64,000 bases of DNA from Bostrychus sinensis (Eukaryota; Chordata; Actinopteri; Gobiiformes; Eleotridae), in contig CM036254.1 of assembly GCA_020698575.1 (NCBI GenBank), positions 23,970,026-24,034,025 of the forward strand. The letters run 5' to 3'. The notes beneath the pieces are model-generated. The model searched no databases, was not told where the DNA came from, and saw only the letters and a program-made list of their open reading frames with translations. The position numbers and the translations under genes are program-made. Shown here piece after piece: positions 26,301 through 39,741 of the stretch; positions within the stretch are counted from its first letter, which is position 1; each line of letters starts with the position of its first letter.

Positions 26301-26777
26301 GCAACTGCCGCGATATTTCAAAATCACTCATGATAAGACCCAGCTGTTTAGTTTACTCCATCTAACGTTATCTACCAACTCTGTTACCCTAGCTTCTTGT
26401 GGCTAGCACCAGCTAAGGTTAGCGGCTAACTAGCACCGCTTGCGAAACTATAGTCAACATGAGATATCTACAGTAATTACAAACATGGCAACAACAGGAT
26501 TAGTTAGTTAACTGTAATCAGCAAACAGACGAATGGTCGCAGCAGCGCTTGGCAGAAGCTAACAAGTGTAAACAAACATCACAAACACAAAACGCTAACA
26601 CTAGCTGCGGCTAGTTTGTTAGCACAGATGCTAGCAACCATACGATGTGTGATCTGAGGGTGATTTTAAAGAAGAGTAGACACGGGATGTCTCTGAAACG
26701 GTGAGCAGTTGTGTATTTTGTATGACACTTACCGCTTCGACTGCATGTTGTAGGATGGACGTGAATTTGGAAAACAT
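17353..26777 (-). CDS. fhip2a: FHF complex subunit HOOK-interacting protein 2A (FAM160B1), complete
   Basis: The family is the RAI16-like/FHIP adaptor of the FTS-Hook-FHIP complex, which links cargo (for FHIP2A, reported Rab1-linked membranes) to cytoplasmic dynein. Coding exons in transcript order: 26733-26777, 25684-25762, 25031-25200, 24766-24870, 24547-24669, 24257-24475, 23978-24174, 23288-23402, 23063-23139, 22164-22356, 21376-21539, 20606-20752, 20440-20530, 20205-20348, 18818-18958, 17544-17647, 17353-17464. They sum to 2226 bases, 741 residues plus TAG, with no frame break (human about 765). Landmarks: start [95 protein letters not shown]; C-terminal ELAAIAFVKYHA. Residues 175-247 (one exon) are a low-complexity linker with an Ala run and an Asn-rich tract, where the family varies. 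All donors are GT; the one at 23287 (GTCTGT) is weak. The upstream frame is open but has only a GTG, so the ATG at 26777 is the start. Confidence 0.97.
21640..22000. repeat. Repeat rich in AGTAAAAGTA/ACTTGAGTA units (MITE-like)
   Basis: Repeated AAAGTA, GTACTTAAGTGAGTAAAAGT and a final GAGTACATTTACCACCTCTG are the signature of a common fish non-autonomous DNA element. It lies in an fhip2a intron. Left boundary not clear. Confidence 0.5.
22735..22840 (+). repeat. LINE-related dispersed repeat fragment (family B)
   Basis: TTTCCTGACGTAACTCCCTT then GAGTACGCTGGCTTGTGGCC matches the family also seen at 45776 (GAGTACACTGGCTTGTGACT). Probably the 3' part of a non-LTR retroelement; located in an fhip2a intron. 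Confidence 0.45.
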
Positions 26778-27886
26778 TTTGTTCTTGGACTGGACTAGTT
26801 TTTCTCGAGAAGACCTAGAGAAATCCTCTATCTTCTTCTTCCTGTTGCTGCCGCCTCGATCCAGATTGGAGGTTTCATACACTGACCCTTGAAACGAAAA
26901 AGATAACCGTGGGCAATAAAACCGTAAAAGCTAAAGATACGGTTACAGGCTCGAGGCCTGGCAGTAGTACTGTAAACAACACGTCTGCGGATTGTGGCTC
27001 AGCTCAGTGTGGACGGGACACGGTGGCACTTCCTCCGCCTACACCACCGCCTTCAGCCGCCAGGGGGAGCCCCCAGACAGGGCATAGAAATGAACTGCCA
27101 ATCACTACTAATTATTTGTAATTACCACGAATTTACGCTTAACGAAATTAGACAAGAAGTTCCACTGTCGTCAAGTAAGAAAGGTAACTTATGTAATTCT
27201 TAAATAATACCTTAAATAATATGGCCTCAAAATCATTTGGGGGGGCCTTATATGAGCCTTATAGGCACAGTGCGCTCAGCTCTCCAGACTACTGTTTGTA
27301 CTGTTGTCTTCATATTGAACAAGCAGTTGACATCAATAACATACTGTTGCCCACCTAGTTAATTTAACATTAGGAAGACAACATTCAAAGTTGTTTGCAC
27401 AGTTACAAAACAACTAAACCATTTCTTCTCTATAACTTTATTTAATAGTCTAGCCTGTATCTGATCTGGCACATCCAGAGACTAGGACAGTCGTCGCAGG
27501 GGAAAGTAGGGTAGTCACTTTAACGCTATCGTTGCTGGTGTGCGCATGCAGTCACGGGATGTCGAGGTTATGCTATTTTCCCCCCACATCATCATTACCG
27601 GGTTATATTCTCCTCTAACATGGACGTGAACTTGTGGAAAAAGTGAGAAGGATGCTGTGTTTTCCAGGACACGCCCTGTCACTGGAAAGTGCAGCTCTCC
27701 ATCGCCGAGTCTAGGCTCAAAACGCAAGCTTTTCTCCGCGTTTAGCAGCCTACCAATATGCTCAATGACAATTTAAAGAAGAGATAATAGTGGGCTGTCG
27801 AGCGGTCTTCCCCCTGTTTCCAAGCTGCACCGGCGGATCTCTGCTGCTGCTAGTGTGGCCAAAGAAAGAGACGGTACCTACCAGGC
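26778..27886. promoter_or_regulatory. Probable bidirectional promoter region between fhip2a and ablim1
   Basis: About 1.1 kb separates the fhip2a start codon (minus strand) from the first candidate ablim1 start codon (plus strand). The stretch has more CpG and mixed-composition sequence than the AT-rich DNA on either side, notably 26990-27080 and 27500-27900, and I saw no repeat or extra exon in it. Head-to-head order with a short gap suggests a shared or back-to-back promoter. No TATA box or start site can be fixed from the sequence alone. Confidence 0.5.
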
Positions 27887-27902
27887 ATGTCTGCTGCGAG
27901 AG
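27887..27902 (+). CDS. ablim1: Candidate short first coding exon of ablim1
   Basis: ATG at 27887 followed by five codons (MSAAR) and one base, then a consensus donor GAG|GTGAGT at 27903. The phase fits the LIM exon at 57808 and also a downstream exon beginning at 33501. It sits at the ablim1 side of the shared promoter region. Only 16 coding bases support it, so the ATG could instead be within a 5' UTR exon. No homologue of the peptide is recognised. Confidence 0.4.
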
Positions 27903-30263
27903 GTGAGTCTCCTATGCCGCAGAAGGCTTCATAACAATGCATGTGGAAGAAAAATACATTTAATTTAGAAAGGAAGGTGTCTCGATTTAGCAATGCATGC
28001 AATGGAGACGAGAGCCCATTTGCTCCGAATTCCAGGTGGATCTAGCTGTGATAATGCCAGTCTTGTGGCAAATATGTTAAACCGGTGCATTGCTGAACCA
28101 CAGCTGTTTCTGCTGCAGCCTTTTCGAGACAGACTACAACTTAAACTGTTGATATGAGCGCAGACAGCAATGCTAAAAATAGATCACAGTCTTTAAAAAG
28201 CATCCACTGCCCCCTTTGAGTAAATAACTGGTCAATCTGAAGTATTAATATTGGTTGGATTAGGGATAGAGCATATTGTTATTAGTTAAACCAGTGCACA
28301 CACCCCAGTCCAGTGACAGCTGCTGATGGAGGACAGTTGGTTTGTGAGCTAGTTTATAGGCCACCTGAACAACCACTGACTGCTCTCTTTATGACAAAAA
28401 GAGTAGACATAGGATATTGATTTTGGCTTCTCATATCAAGCTTATACCATGCCCTGTAAAAGTTGTGATTCTAATTAATGGTTTGTTGTGTTAATAAAGC
28501 CCACTTAAGTTGCATAATTATAATAAATGTATCTAACTTACTGCGCTCAGTTTTTTCACCCACAGCACTGCAAGCATCTGTTTTTCCATACTGTGGTTGC
28601 AGCACTCAGACTACAGTAGCTGCTACCTGCTGCAGCGAGTGATGGAGCTGTGTGTTCTCATCAGGTGGGCTTTGGGCGCTGTCCTCTATCTGAGTCAGGT
28701 GACTTTGGCAGAGGAGATAAGCCAGCTGTTCCCGCTGTAGTGTGTTCTCTATAGTGTCCTGTGCTTCACTGATTGAGATGTGATTGAAGTTCTAGTAATA
28801 TTATTGTGACCCCAAGGTTACAATGGAGCATTACTGTAGCTTGATACGATTACTAGTAAACCATTAATCTTTCATATAAAGCTTCTAAGGGTGGACAGAG
28901 GTAGAGTGGTAAGCAACTGGGACCTCTCTGAGTGGAGTCTGCATGTCCACTTTGTGTTATTGTAGGTTCTCTACGTCTTCCCCCCACCATCCAAAGAAAT
29001 GCGTGTGTAAATTGGTAAATTGGTGAAACTAAATTGCCCCTGAGTGAATTAATGTAAGAGTGAATGGTTGTCTCACTGTGTATTGGTGCTTTTCTGTAGT
29101 CCTCGCAAACTTGGGAAAATGTTTTTCCGAGTTAAAAGATGCACATGAATGCCTGCACAAGTCAGAAAAAGAACTCAGGAACTCTGGTCAAAACCTGCAG
29201 CAAAACTTTCCCGCCTGACGTCATCTGCTTTATAGGCATAGCAGAAAAGTAGCTGATTAATGAATTTGCATGTTATACTTGAGCTCTTTGACTAAACACT
29301 GCTAATAATGTGAGTTTACTATAAGCTGTTGCTCACGTAGAAGTAACATAATTGCATTAGAAAAGCCGTTGTTTTATTTAACCTGTAACTTCCAAGCTCT
29401 TTGACTAAAGCTATATTTGCTAAATACGTATATTTACATTAATCTTTTCATTAGTGAGAAGGCTAATATTAAATCTGACTAGTTAGCTGTGTTAAGAGCT
29501 AATTAATAACATTACTGACCAATAACTTAGTTGGTCTACAAGTGGCGATGTCAATGCCCCGACTTTCCAAGACAAAAGCACATGAACATAAACAAGTCGG
29601 AAAAACAACTTCTCATCTCAGAAAGACGAGGACTCAAGGGGCACATTAATACAGCATATGTATCTGTGTCAGCTCTGCAACTAATTCATTTCCAGGGTGT
29701 TCCCTACCTAAGGCTCATAGTTGCTGGGATAGGCTCCATCCACCCATGAACTCTAATAATAATAAGCAGAAGAGGATGGATGAATGAAGGCTGCTGTAAC
29801 GGGGCGTTGTACTGGTTGTGTTTGCCGATGATTGTGCTGTATATGGATCGATGGAGCCCAGAGCCCACCGGCTTACAGCCCCCCTGTGGTCCATACGCCT
29901 GATTAGCACACTTAAGTCAGTGTGAGCAGTCAATCACTATTCATGAGAGGTAACATACTACATACACTTCTCAAGGGCCAATTATCTTTGTGTCAGGTAG
30001 ACCAGTGTTCTGTTATTAATTTATTACCCCAGATAAAGCCACAGCATTATCACTAACGTTTGTCTAAAGTTGTGTCAAACATAGGCCAACCTGAGCCAAG
30101 GTCATATAGACAGCTTTTCTTTAGTAGTGGACCCAGATTGTTAACACTGCACCATCATTAAAGCACTCATATAAGAGCAATATTTCATTTACCTCAATCA
30201 CATATGTCTTAAAAATCAAACACTACCCAGTTACAGCCTATATGCAGAGGTGTTTCTTCTGAG

Positions 30264-30294
<31 letters not shown>

Positions 30295-33200
30295 AATTGT
30301 ATTCTGTATATGTTGCAATGCAGAGGGACTGACGAAATGCTTACATTTTCAACTACTGTGTGAAGTTGTGTTGTAGTGTGGTCTTGGATCCTGTTCCTGT
30401 CGTGCACTTGAGTATTTTTCTTAGTATGGCCTCAGACATATAGAACTTAGGATTTAAATCAGGTTCAGAAGACTTTAATTTGTGCGTTTTTTGTCCCTCA
30501 AACTTCACCTTCTTCATCTAACACTGCCCCCTCCATGGCTTTGGGCCATTGATGTCTTTGCCGTTATGATTTGTCATTAGTATTGGTTGGTCTGGACTTG
30601 AGTTATGTGTTGAGTTGAGTTACTTGCACTGTGTGGGTAATATAAATGATCCCTGATTTCTCTTCCAATAAATTCATCTCTAGCCACATTTCTCAGTTGT
30701 GATTTTATCTCATGTAATATGCTTTTTACTACACAACACTAATATAAAAGTAATGCTGATATAAAATATGACCAAAAGATCAGCAACATAACACCGATTT
30801 TAAGGTACTTTTATTAGTTTTTAAAACTCTTAATGGTCTTAGTCTTGCTTATTTATCAGCTTTGCTTTTACCATATGAGCCATCTCAAACTCTCATTGTA
30901 ACTCATGGTGAGGCCTCATTTTGATACTTAGGCCCCTGTCTATGGAACAGTCTACCTGAGAACCTGAGGTCCGCTGCAAGAGTTAATATTTTTAAAGTAA
31001 ACTTAAAACATACCTTTTTAGTTTAGCTTTTAGCTAAAACATTTTAGCTGTTTTAATTATATCTTAATGTTATTTATTTATAATTTTTAATTATGGGGAA
31101 GGTTGTGGGATGGTGAGGGTGGGCTGGGGGGGGTTGTGTTGCTCATTGTTTGATTTTTATGTGAAGCACTTTGTGCTACATACTATATGTATGAAAAGTG
31201 CTATATAAATAAATTCTTATTTGATTTTGATGCACACACATCTCTAATGTTTTGTTGTAGGTTAATACAATGTTAACCTACTTGTAAATGTATAGTAAAC
31301 TGGACAAAGCTTAACTGTATCCAAACAACTGCCTCAAATAGCTGAGTAGTATGTTTAGTGTCTTAACCCAAAACTATGTTATCTCCAGATCTCTGTATTT
31401 TTCTTCCCATAGAAATGCAGGAAGTTAGGAAAATAGCCCCAACTGCCTCTGTTTTTCCTGAGTTAATCCAGCCATTCCCCTTGCCAGCTGCTTCCCTGCT
31501 CCATCCACTGTTATCAGCACTGGGCCATCAGCTTTTACCTTGGTACTCGTCTATGTCCATTAATAATCAATCCACCTCATAATACAACCTGAAGAGTAAG
31601 CTAAAGTAGTATGTGGACAGCAGATTTTCAATAATGCTGTGTTTTTGTCCAGAATCCACAGTCATTTTCTTATTTATATATTGTAGAACCTTCATTTTCC
31701 TCCCGATGTTGGCATAGGCTCTAGTATATTATTATAAGATTTCTGTGAAGTAACCTGTCCATATTATGACTCAATCTGCAGCTCTGCTTGATTTGATTAA
31801 TACTGGTGAACGTCCACACTTGACCTGTAGGTTTGGTATTTTGTGATTTCCCACCAATTAAAATATCTTTCACATTGTTGCACTTGGCTGTTTGGCTTTA
31901 ATTGCTGCACTGATGTTTGGGTTGGCGGTTCATATGCATTTATTATTCATCTTGGCCCTTTTAAGCCCCTTATACTCAATCTACCGCACTATCTTAAACC
32001 AACTTACCGAAGTTCTCACTGGGCTGGAAGTGCGATAATGTTTTCAATGTTTTTCATTTTGTACATTTGAAATCCTTTTGGGCAGCTTAATGGTGTGGTT
32101 ATTGGGTTGACCCACATCTTTATGATTTTGTACTTAACAATGAAGGCTGTTGTTCTGAAATACGTACTCCAACATTGTGTTAATAGAAAATGGGCTTCAT
32201 GTCTGTCAATATTGCCTTTATTTTCAAGTATAAGAGTAGATTTTTTTTCACCATTGCATTGGACTGCATTTGCAGCTCAGAGGACACTCCTTATTAAGCC
32301 TACCATTTAGGCTTTTGCAAATATACCATTGTATCTGGAATTGTAAATGTTGACACAAAATGTATCACCAAAATTCATATGCATTTTGTTGTGTGAGAAC
32401 AAGGCATTATTTTTATTCATTATCACTAATCTACATACAAGATATGGGCTATTTTAACAGTGACCAATAGTGAATAGTGAAATTTAATTTTTCTTGTGGT
32501 CTGACATACCAGAAACAAAGCATTTTGAAAAGTAGTCTAATATGTACAACTGGTGCCATAAAGAAACAGGTGAAAAGACCAGAAGAGAGCAGCAGAGTGC
32601 AGATTGTTGTGGTCTTTTGAGCATAATTTAAAGAATAAAAGGAACTTCATGGCCTTAAACTTAACATACAAACTATAAAAACTTTACAAACATAGTACAT
32701 GGACATTTAAACCATAAGCCAAGCTATTGAATTGCTTAAATGGCACTGGGTTGGTAGTCATATAGCTTTGATAGGCTCCATCTTCCTCCTCATTTGGTGC
32801 AGGAGGTCAGGGGTTTGATTTCCCCATAGGGCAGACACAGAAAGTGCGGTTACCAAGCTCGACTACATGGTGAAAGTTGCGTAAGAAATGGCATCCAGCG
32901 TAAAAACCTGCCTGTACCCTTGAGAATGATTCACAGTGGCCTGAAAGAAAGTGAGCAGTGTTGGGGACTTTCCATATTATATCTTAGAACAATTTTGATT
33001 TGTGTGATTGTCAGCTGTATTGTCAGTAGACTGTGGAAAACTGCTCCCATGGACGAACTGCTAGCTCTTTATTACATTTAATAGTGTACACTCTTTAATA
33101 ATCACAACAAATACAGATACATCAGAAAATCTTTGGAGACCACCGCTGCGACATTCTGCCTGTAATCCGCCCATTTTGGACCACATCCTGCCCCGTACCT

Positions 33201-36200
33201 GTTACACTGCGGTGTAATCAGAATGATCAATGGCGTAGAGGAGAAGAGGAGGCAGCCTGCAGTAACCCAATCTGATGCCTTTCCCTTGTCCCACCACTGG
33301 ATAGAGCTGCTCCGATCTCCAACAACACCGCAACTCTCTGCATCAGCATTTTTCCCTTCTCTTCTGCCTGTGGTGTGTGCGTGCATGTGGGGGTGAGGTG
33401 CGTGCGCATGCATGTGTCCTGGCCAGAGCTTGAATTATTAATAAACCGAGAGGAAGAAGGAGTGAAGGCTGGACGGGACAGCGTGTGTGGGACTGTGCAG
33501 AGATGGGGGAGAGGAACACAGTGAAGCAGCAGCAGCCTGGCTACGATGGAATCTGCAACTACGCCCAAAAGATCACCTCCTGCTTCGGCCTGGATGGTAA
33601 GAGAATGGGACAGAGGTGTGCAGTAGTGGGAGGGGTACGTCTCGTGTGGGTGTAGCGGGATGCATGAGGAGCAGAGAGTAATGGATTGTTTATTTGTAAT
33701 AGGGATTCTCAGAGAGGGCTGGCTGGCTTTCTGAGCTTGTATGTATTGGTTTGTGGATCAAATCTATTAGGTAACAATCGTAGGTTTCTGGCATGTCTTT
33801 AGTTCCTTTATGAGGTGTATGTTTCATGCACTAGAATGGTATGATTGAATATAGTCCTGTATATTCTATCCTGCGTTCCCTTCTATGTTCCACTCAGAAA
33901 CTGTTCCATTATGTACCGTTTATTCTATACTATACTGTTCTATACACTACATTCCATTCCATCCTATTCTCATCCATTCCAGTCTAATGTATTCCAGTCT
34001 ATCCTTTATTTCCTTTAATGGTGTCATATAGATGTTCCACATTGATCTTCAGCAAAGAAATGGCATTGATTGAACTGAGTAAAGAGATGTAAACATTGCC
34101 AAGATTTATACTGAGTGACTCCCAGTTGTCCCGTCCCGTCTCGGTGAAGACAAAGAGGAAATTCATGAAATTTTAAGAGCAGGCCAAGCCACATACCCCC
34201 AGAGTAAGGGGACATTTTTGCTTTGTCATTGTGTGCCATGCTTTTCATCGCCTCAGCAATTTTAGGCTTAGATATGTGGCTGTGATTAGGATATGAATGG
34301 GTTATGTAGTAAATGCTTTTCATGAGACACTTACATTCTGACTAACAGGAAGCCTTATATACTGTACTATAGTATGCTCTGCTATGACCCAGCTACTAAT
34401 CCAACTACCAAAGGATGATTGTCCTTTGAGTAACTGTCAAACAACAAAACCTAGTTATAAGATATCTTTTCCATTCTCTAGTAAAGAGACAAACTAATCC
34501 AAGTTTGTTTTAGTTACCCCTGTGACTAACTGGCCATTGTCCAGTAGGTACCCTACCTCAGGCAGATAGTTGCTGGGATAGGCTTCAGCCACCTGTGATC
34601 CCCTAATGGGAATAAGATGAAATAATGAATATCTAATATATAGGCGGAGGTTATGCTTTTCAGAAGCATTAGTTTGTCTGTTTGTCTCTTTGTTGGTTAG
34701 CAACATAACTCAAAAAGTTATGGACAGATTTTGATGAAATTTTCAGGTAATGTCAGAAATGTTGGGGGTGATCCGGATCACCATCTGGATCCAGGAAGTT
34801 TTTAAAGGATTCTTTACTATTGGGAGATGGGGCTAATTTTGCCATTAGAGCTTCTAACTCAACAAATACAGCCCAGAATCATTGAAAAATATTTACAAGA
34901 TGACATCATGGTAGATGTTATAATCTGACATAGTTTGACCCAGATCATGTTGATATTCTGGTTCTGGTGATCCAGAAGGTTCTAAAAATAGGGGGTACAT
35001 ATGAAATTGAATGTTGCGCAGCAACAAATGTAGCGACACACAAAATAACGCCAAAAGAAAGGTGAGGTTTTTCTCTTTCAGTAGTATATTCACCGATTTA
35101 ATGTTTCTTAAATGCTTATTGAGCTAGATCCAGGCCTGTAGGGTTTTTTTCTCAGGTGAGTGAGCATGTGGCTTGGTGGAGGTTTGCACTTTCCACGTGC
35201 TTCTAGTATTTTAGTTGGTAATAAAAGAGTCACTGGTATCAGCCCATCCATTAGCATTGTGTTCACTATGTTAATATGTAGGATAGGATTTGCTAGTAAA
35301 GAAACTGTCATAATTCATATCTCTGAGAGAATACGTATCCCTCTACTAATTGTCACTAAATACTATGTATACCACCAATATCCATTTGCCTGTAAAATAA
35401 GGTATTTCTGCTAGTAGTTATAGTAGTACGACACAGGCAACACAATGAATACATGCATTATATAGAATGCTACATGCGATTGAGCGGCTCTGCACATACA
35501 ATAAACAGTAAACTGAATGTGTCTCTTTGTATTTGTCAAAAGTAATTCCAGTGCTGTAGTGCAACTTTTTGAAGCAGGGTGGGCTGAATACTGGATTATT
35601 ATTACTGCTAAGAGCTCCAGACTAAATCCAGACTGCTTCATCCTCCTGAAAAAGTACAGCCATTTGTGGGTCTTTTTTGATCATGCTGTTCAATATCATT
35701 TGCACACCTAAGTGTGGTTCCTCCAACTCAAGGGGTGTGGGGCATGTATTTTTACCTAAATACACTTTTGCCCATGTGTTGTCCTTGTATTTTATGTGCA
35801 GGACCTTACCTCACTTAGAAGATAAACGCTATTTTGATTGGTTGTATAATTTTTGCCATTGTAAGTAATCTAAAAGGATGATTTGTTGTGCGTTGGCTGT
35901 CAGTACTAGTTACATTTTGGAGGATTTAAACTCTGTACATTCCTTCTTACTATGGTCCAAATCCTCTTTCTTTGCTCTGATTGCAGTGGATAATGGAGAT
36001 CCACTGCTGGCATTTCCACTCGCACTCTGATGTAGTTATACTGTTGTGTCCCAAACGACCCTCTCATGATTAAATGTGTGTTTGTGCATTGTCTGCTGCT
36101 GTTGGTGGGACGTCCTTTCTGTGTCTGCTGCCCTTGGAGAAGACTGGCAGCGTCCCAAGTCAAAATGCATTCAAAGTCTGTATTCATTCTCACTATGTAT

Positions 36201-39200
36201 GCATCTCTAGTGCTTTGGGTTACTGTGGCCAATGTGAAAGCCTCTTTATGGCCCTAATGGAAGAGCTATGGACACCTTTGTTGTAGGGGATTGTGTTGTG
36301 TGGGCTGTAAATGAAAGCTATTGACAATATTTTATCATTATTATATAGTTTTACCAGAGGAAATTTTATGCAGCAGCTTCAAATCTTGAAATCCAAAATC
36401 ATCAGCCAATAACAATGGGTCATCTTTGAGACTGAACAGAGCAAGGCTATTTACAAATTCTGTAGGCCTTAAAATGGACATATAAGACCAGATACACTTG
36501 AAAAACTTGAAGAGTGAGTGGCAACAGGTTCTCACAGTGCGGCAGCCCAACCTGATGCAGGACCTAACCCCTCCCAGAAGATAATCGTGGGCTCGACGTC
36601 AGCCCTAAGCTGCTTAAGGCACTGCTGTGGCTGAAGACACTCACACTGTAAGCTCCTTTCCCTGGTCTCACTCTGGTCCACCTGCAGCGCTCTGTCACAC
36701 CTGATGTTTGGTATCCCACTGGAGCCGCTCTGCACCCTCGTCTCCAATCCACACTAAATCTGAAGTGACAAGTGGAGGAGTCATCGTTGGCCAAGATGAC
36801 ATGCCGTGCTGCTGGATTCATCCAACTCTAACTTTTCCTTTCTGTGCCTCAAATTAAATTACCTTTCTTTCTTCATGTCAGACTAGTTTGGAGAGTGGGC
36901 CCACGCCTTCGGACCCTGGCTAGGCTCTACCTTTGGTGCTTTGGATTTTTCTGTGGGTCCGTTGAAGAGGACCAGGACACGATGCCCAACCTACCCAATC
37001 TCAACAGCCTGGGCAAACTGTGCAGCTCCAGCCACAACCACAACCACAACCACAGCGTAGACCGGGTTCGAGTGAAAAGGAAGAGTTCGGTCAAACGGAT
37101 GTCCGTCATTGAGGACGGACATGTGGCCGAAGTGCTGTACCTTATTCCCAAACAGTACCTGGAGCAGATGCCATACCTCAACCCCAATGACTACTACCTA
37201 AGTGAACGGCTGCATGATGTAGCAACAGGTATAGGACTATTAATATTTCATGCAATTGTTTTTGATTACAACACTTTAGATTTACTAAGATTTACTAGAT
37301 TTACACTTTAGTTCAGTCAATTTAGAAGTGTGCACCGTTAGGAACTGGATAGGTTTTAGTAACTATTTTGTTCACGATTTTTACTCTTATATTAGTAGTT
37401 ATCCTAAACTCTGTCATTACCTACATCAAAGAGGTTATGTTTTTGCTGTTTTGTTGGTCTATAAACAAGATAACTTAAAAAGTAATGGTCAGATTGTGAT
37501 CAGGAAAGGTCAATAATGGGCCTAGGAAGGCATGAATTGATTTTGGTGGGGATCTGAATCGCTATCTTGATAAAGAAATTTATAAAAGGACTGCAAGATA
37601 GGGCCAAAGAAACTAACTCAAGCTACAAGGGGTCAATAAAGGAACAAATCTTAGTGGATTCTTTCCGGTTGTGAGATATAGTGGCTTTGTGGCTCAATGG
37701 ATAGAGCATTTGTCCCTGAACTAGAAGATGTTTTGAGTCCAGCTCTGGGCTCTACATCTCTACCATTGTGAGATAGGGTCATTGCCTCGGTGGAGGTCTG
37801 CGAGTACTTCTAGCTTATTAGTTACATGTTTACATACACTTTTAGCTTTCTTACTTCTATCTTCTGTTATGTTTGGTCTGATATTTCTTTGCTCCCTGCC
37901 TCTCCTTTAGCTGTGCAGTAACTGTTTTACAAGCTGCTGATTCTGTTTCCCTGTGCTTTCCCTTTAGCAGCAGGTGTCTCAGAGTGAATTAATTCGATGT
38001 TACTTAGTGATTGCTTTATTTTTATTGGATGACACAAGTGGCTTTCCATGTTAAACCTTCAGTGTGTGCTTATGTGCTGTTATGAAATACAATCTTCCAC
38101 AGTGACGTTGCAAATACTGACTGGAAATTAATAACTGTTCATTTTGATAGTTATGTAAAGCAAGGGCAGACCTAGTACTTTTTGCCAAATGACAGTACAT
38201 GAGGAGTAGACATGTTGGCTTATGTTAGGATTACAACATGGGCAGGAGGACAAATCTGAGATTTCAAAACATTATGTACTTGCTGAACACAAGCCAGACA
38301 TAGCAGTAATCATCATCTTGGCATTGGAGTTTGTAAATACCACAGGCGTAAGCAACTTTTTTGATGTGAATGATTTGAGGCCCTAAGTCAGTGCCAGGTT
38401 TTGACTAATGGCCAGGGTTCGATGAACTTTTATGGCTGAAGTGACCCAGGGTCAATGACCAAAAAGAGTCAAGGTCTGGAGCCATCCTATCGTTTTAGAA
38501 AATCAATCAGTGACAGGAAGTGAAAAGGGTAATGGCTTCAGCAGTGCAACATCAGCAGAATTTAAATGGTTTGAAACAGAGTTAATAAGTAAAGATTATT
38601 GCTTAATTGTAATTGCTAAATTTTACATAAAAGTGGTATTGACTCTGATGATTTGTTCGTGCACATTATCACATGCTTAGTTCTGTAATGTGTTGCGGGT
38701 GACTGGAGCATATCCCACCAAGTATGGGCCTGAGGCAGGGTACATCCTGGGCAAAAGCTAGTTAGTTGTTTGGCTTACATTTTTAGAGACACACTCACAG
38801 ACATCCAGTCACTCTCATATTAATTCACTAGGAGCAATTTAGATTCAATACAGTTCATGTATTCATGCATGTCTTTGGACGGTGGAAGGAAAACAAAAGC
38901 AAACTCACATAGGACTGATACTTATTCAAAATTATCTTAAATTATATTGCTGTATGGTGGCAAAGGGCTCCAAATATCTGCATGTAGAGCTGAATCAGTA
39001 AATGAATGTGAAAGTGATTAGTTGTCAGGGTTGGCCATGTGTCTTACTGGCACTGTGTACTTTGACATATGAATACTGTACATATTGAGATTATAATGTA
39101 AATTTAATCTGATGATGGGTTCTGGACAGTTGTGACTAAGAGACCATTTTCTATCCCTCATTAGACCTATAGTTGCTGCTTTTAACAAGAACATATAAGC

Positions 39201-39692
39201 CAAAGAAATGAGTGTCAAGAAACTTATTGGATATTTTTTGAATGATTGTTAAGCATCATCATATGTTGTAGCTTGGCAGGCTGGAAATATAAACTGGACA
39301 TCTTCACATAAATTTAGGAGTGGTGTTTAGTTTTGCAACTCAATTAAATTGTAAATAGTTTGCTATGCAGGATAGAGAATGTCTGGTTATTCTCAAATCA
39401 GGTTTTATCCTGCCCTCTAGCTTTTCCTCACTGCGCTGTAAATGTGTTTGTCAAGAATCCCCCAGTCCTTACTTTAATCCCTCACAAACCCCTGTTGTTT
39501 ACTATAAAAGTGACCTATTGGATTACTGAGTCGTAGTGGGTTAACTACTTCAGGCCCAGTGTCAAAGTGTAGATTAAATGGATGCTTATTGTAATGCTCG
39601 GTCTATAGATCCTTTTAGTGTTTGTAAATAAAACAACTGCGTTTCAAAGAGTGACGCCATAAACTTTGCAGACATTTGTATTATTATTGTTA

Positions 39693-39741
<49 letters not shown>

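Larger units (their letters stand above)
27903..33500. other. ablim1 intron after the first candidate exon
   Basis: No coding exon recognised apart from the LINE relic at 30780-31225. Contains dispersed repeat copies at 28915-29110 and 29680-29795, and a GATA microsatellite. The short frames at 29531, 31376, 31843 and 32095 are unsupported. Confidence 0.5.

Noticed and set aside
26778..26882. N-terminal extension of fhip2a
   Set aside because: Open in frame but with no upstream ATG (only GTG), and the family begins MFSKF.
33102..33568. Two overlapping minus-strand frames of about 100 residues
   Set aside because: They lie opposite the 5' region of the 33503 ablim1 exon, have no domain and no splice support.
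36844..36981. Upstream extension of the long ablim1 first exon
   Set aside because: The frame is open but begins only at GTG; the ATG at 36982 matches the family start.
37686..37760. Possible tRNA gene (A/B-box-like sequence)
   Set aside because: No cloverleaf could be paired, and related sequence recurs in a dispersed repeat.
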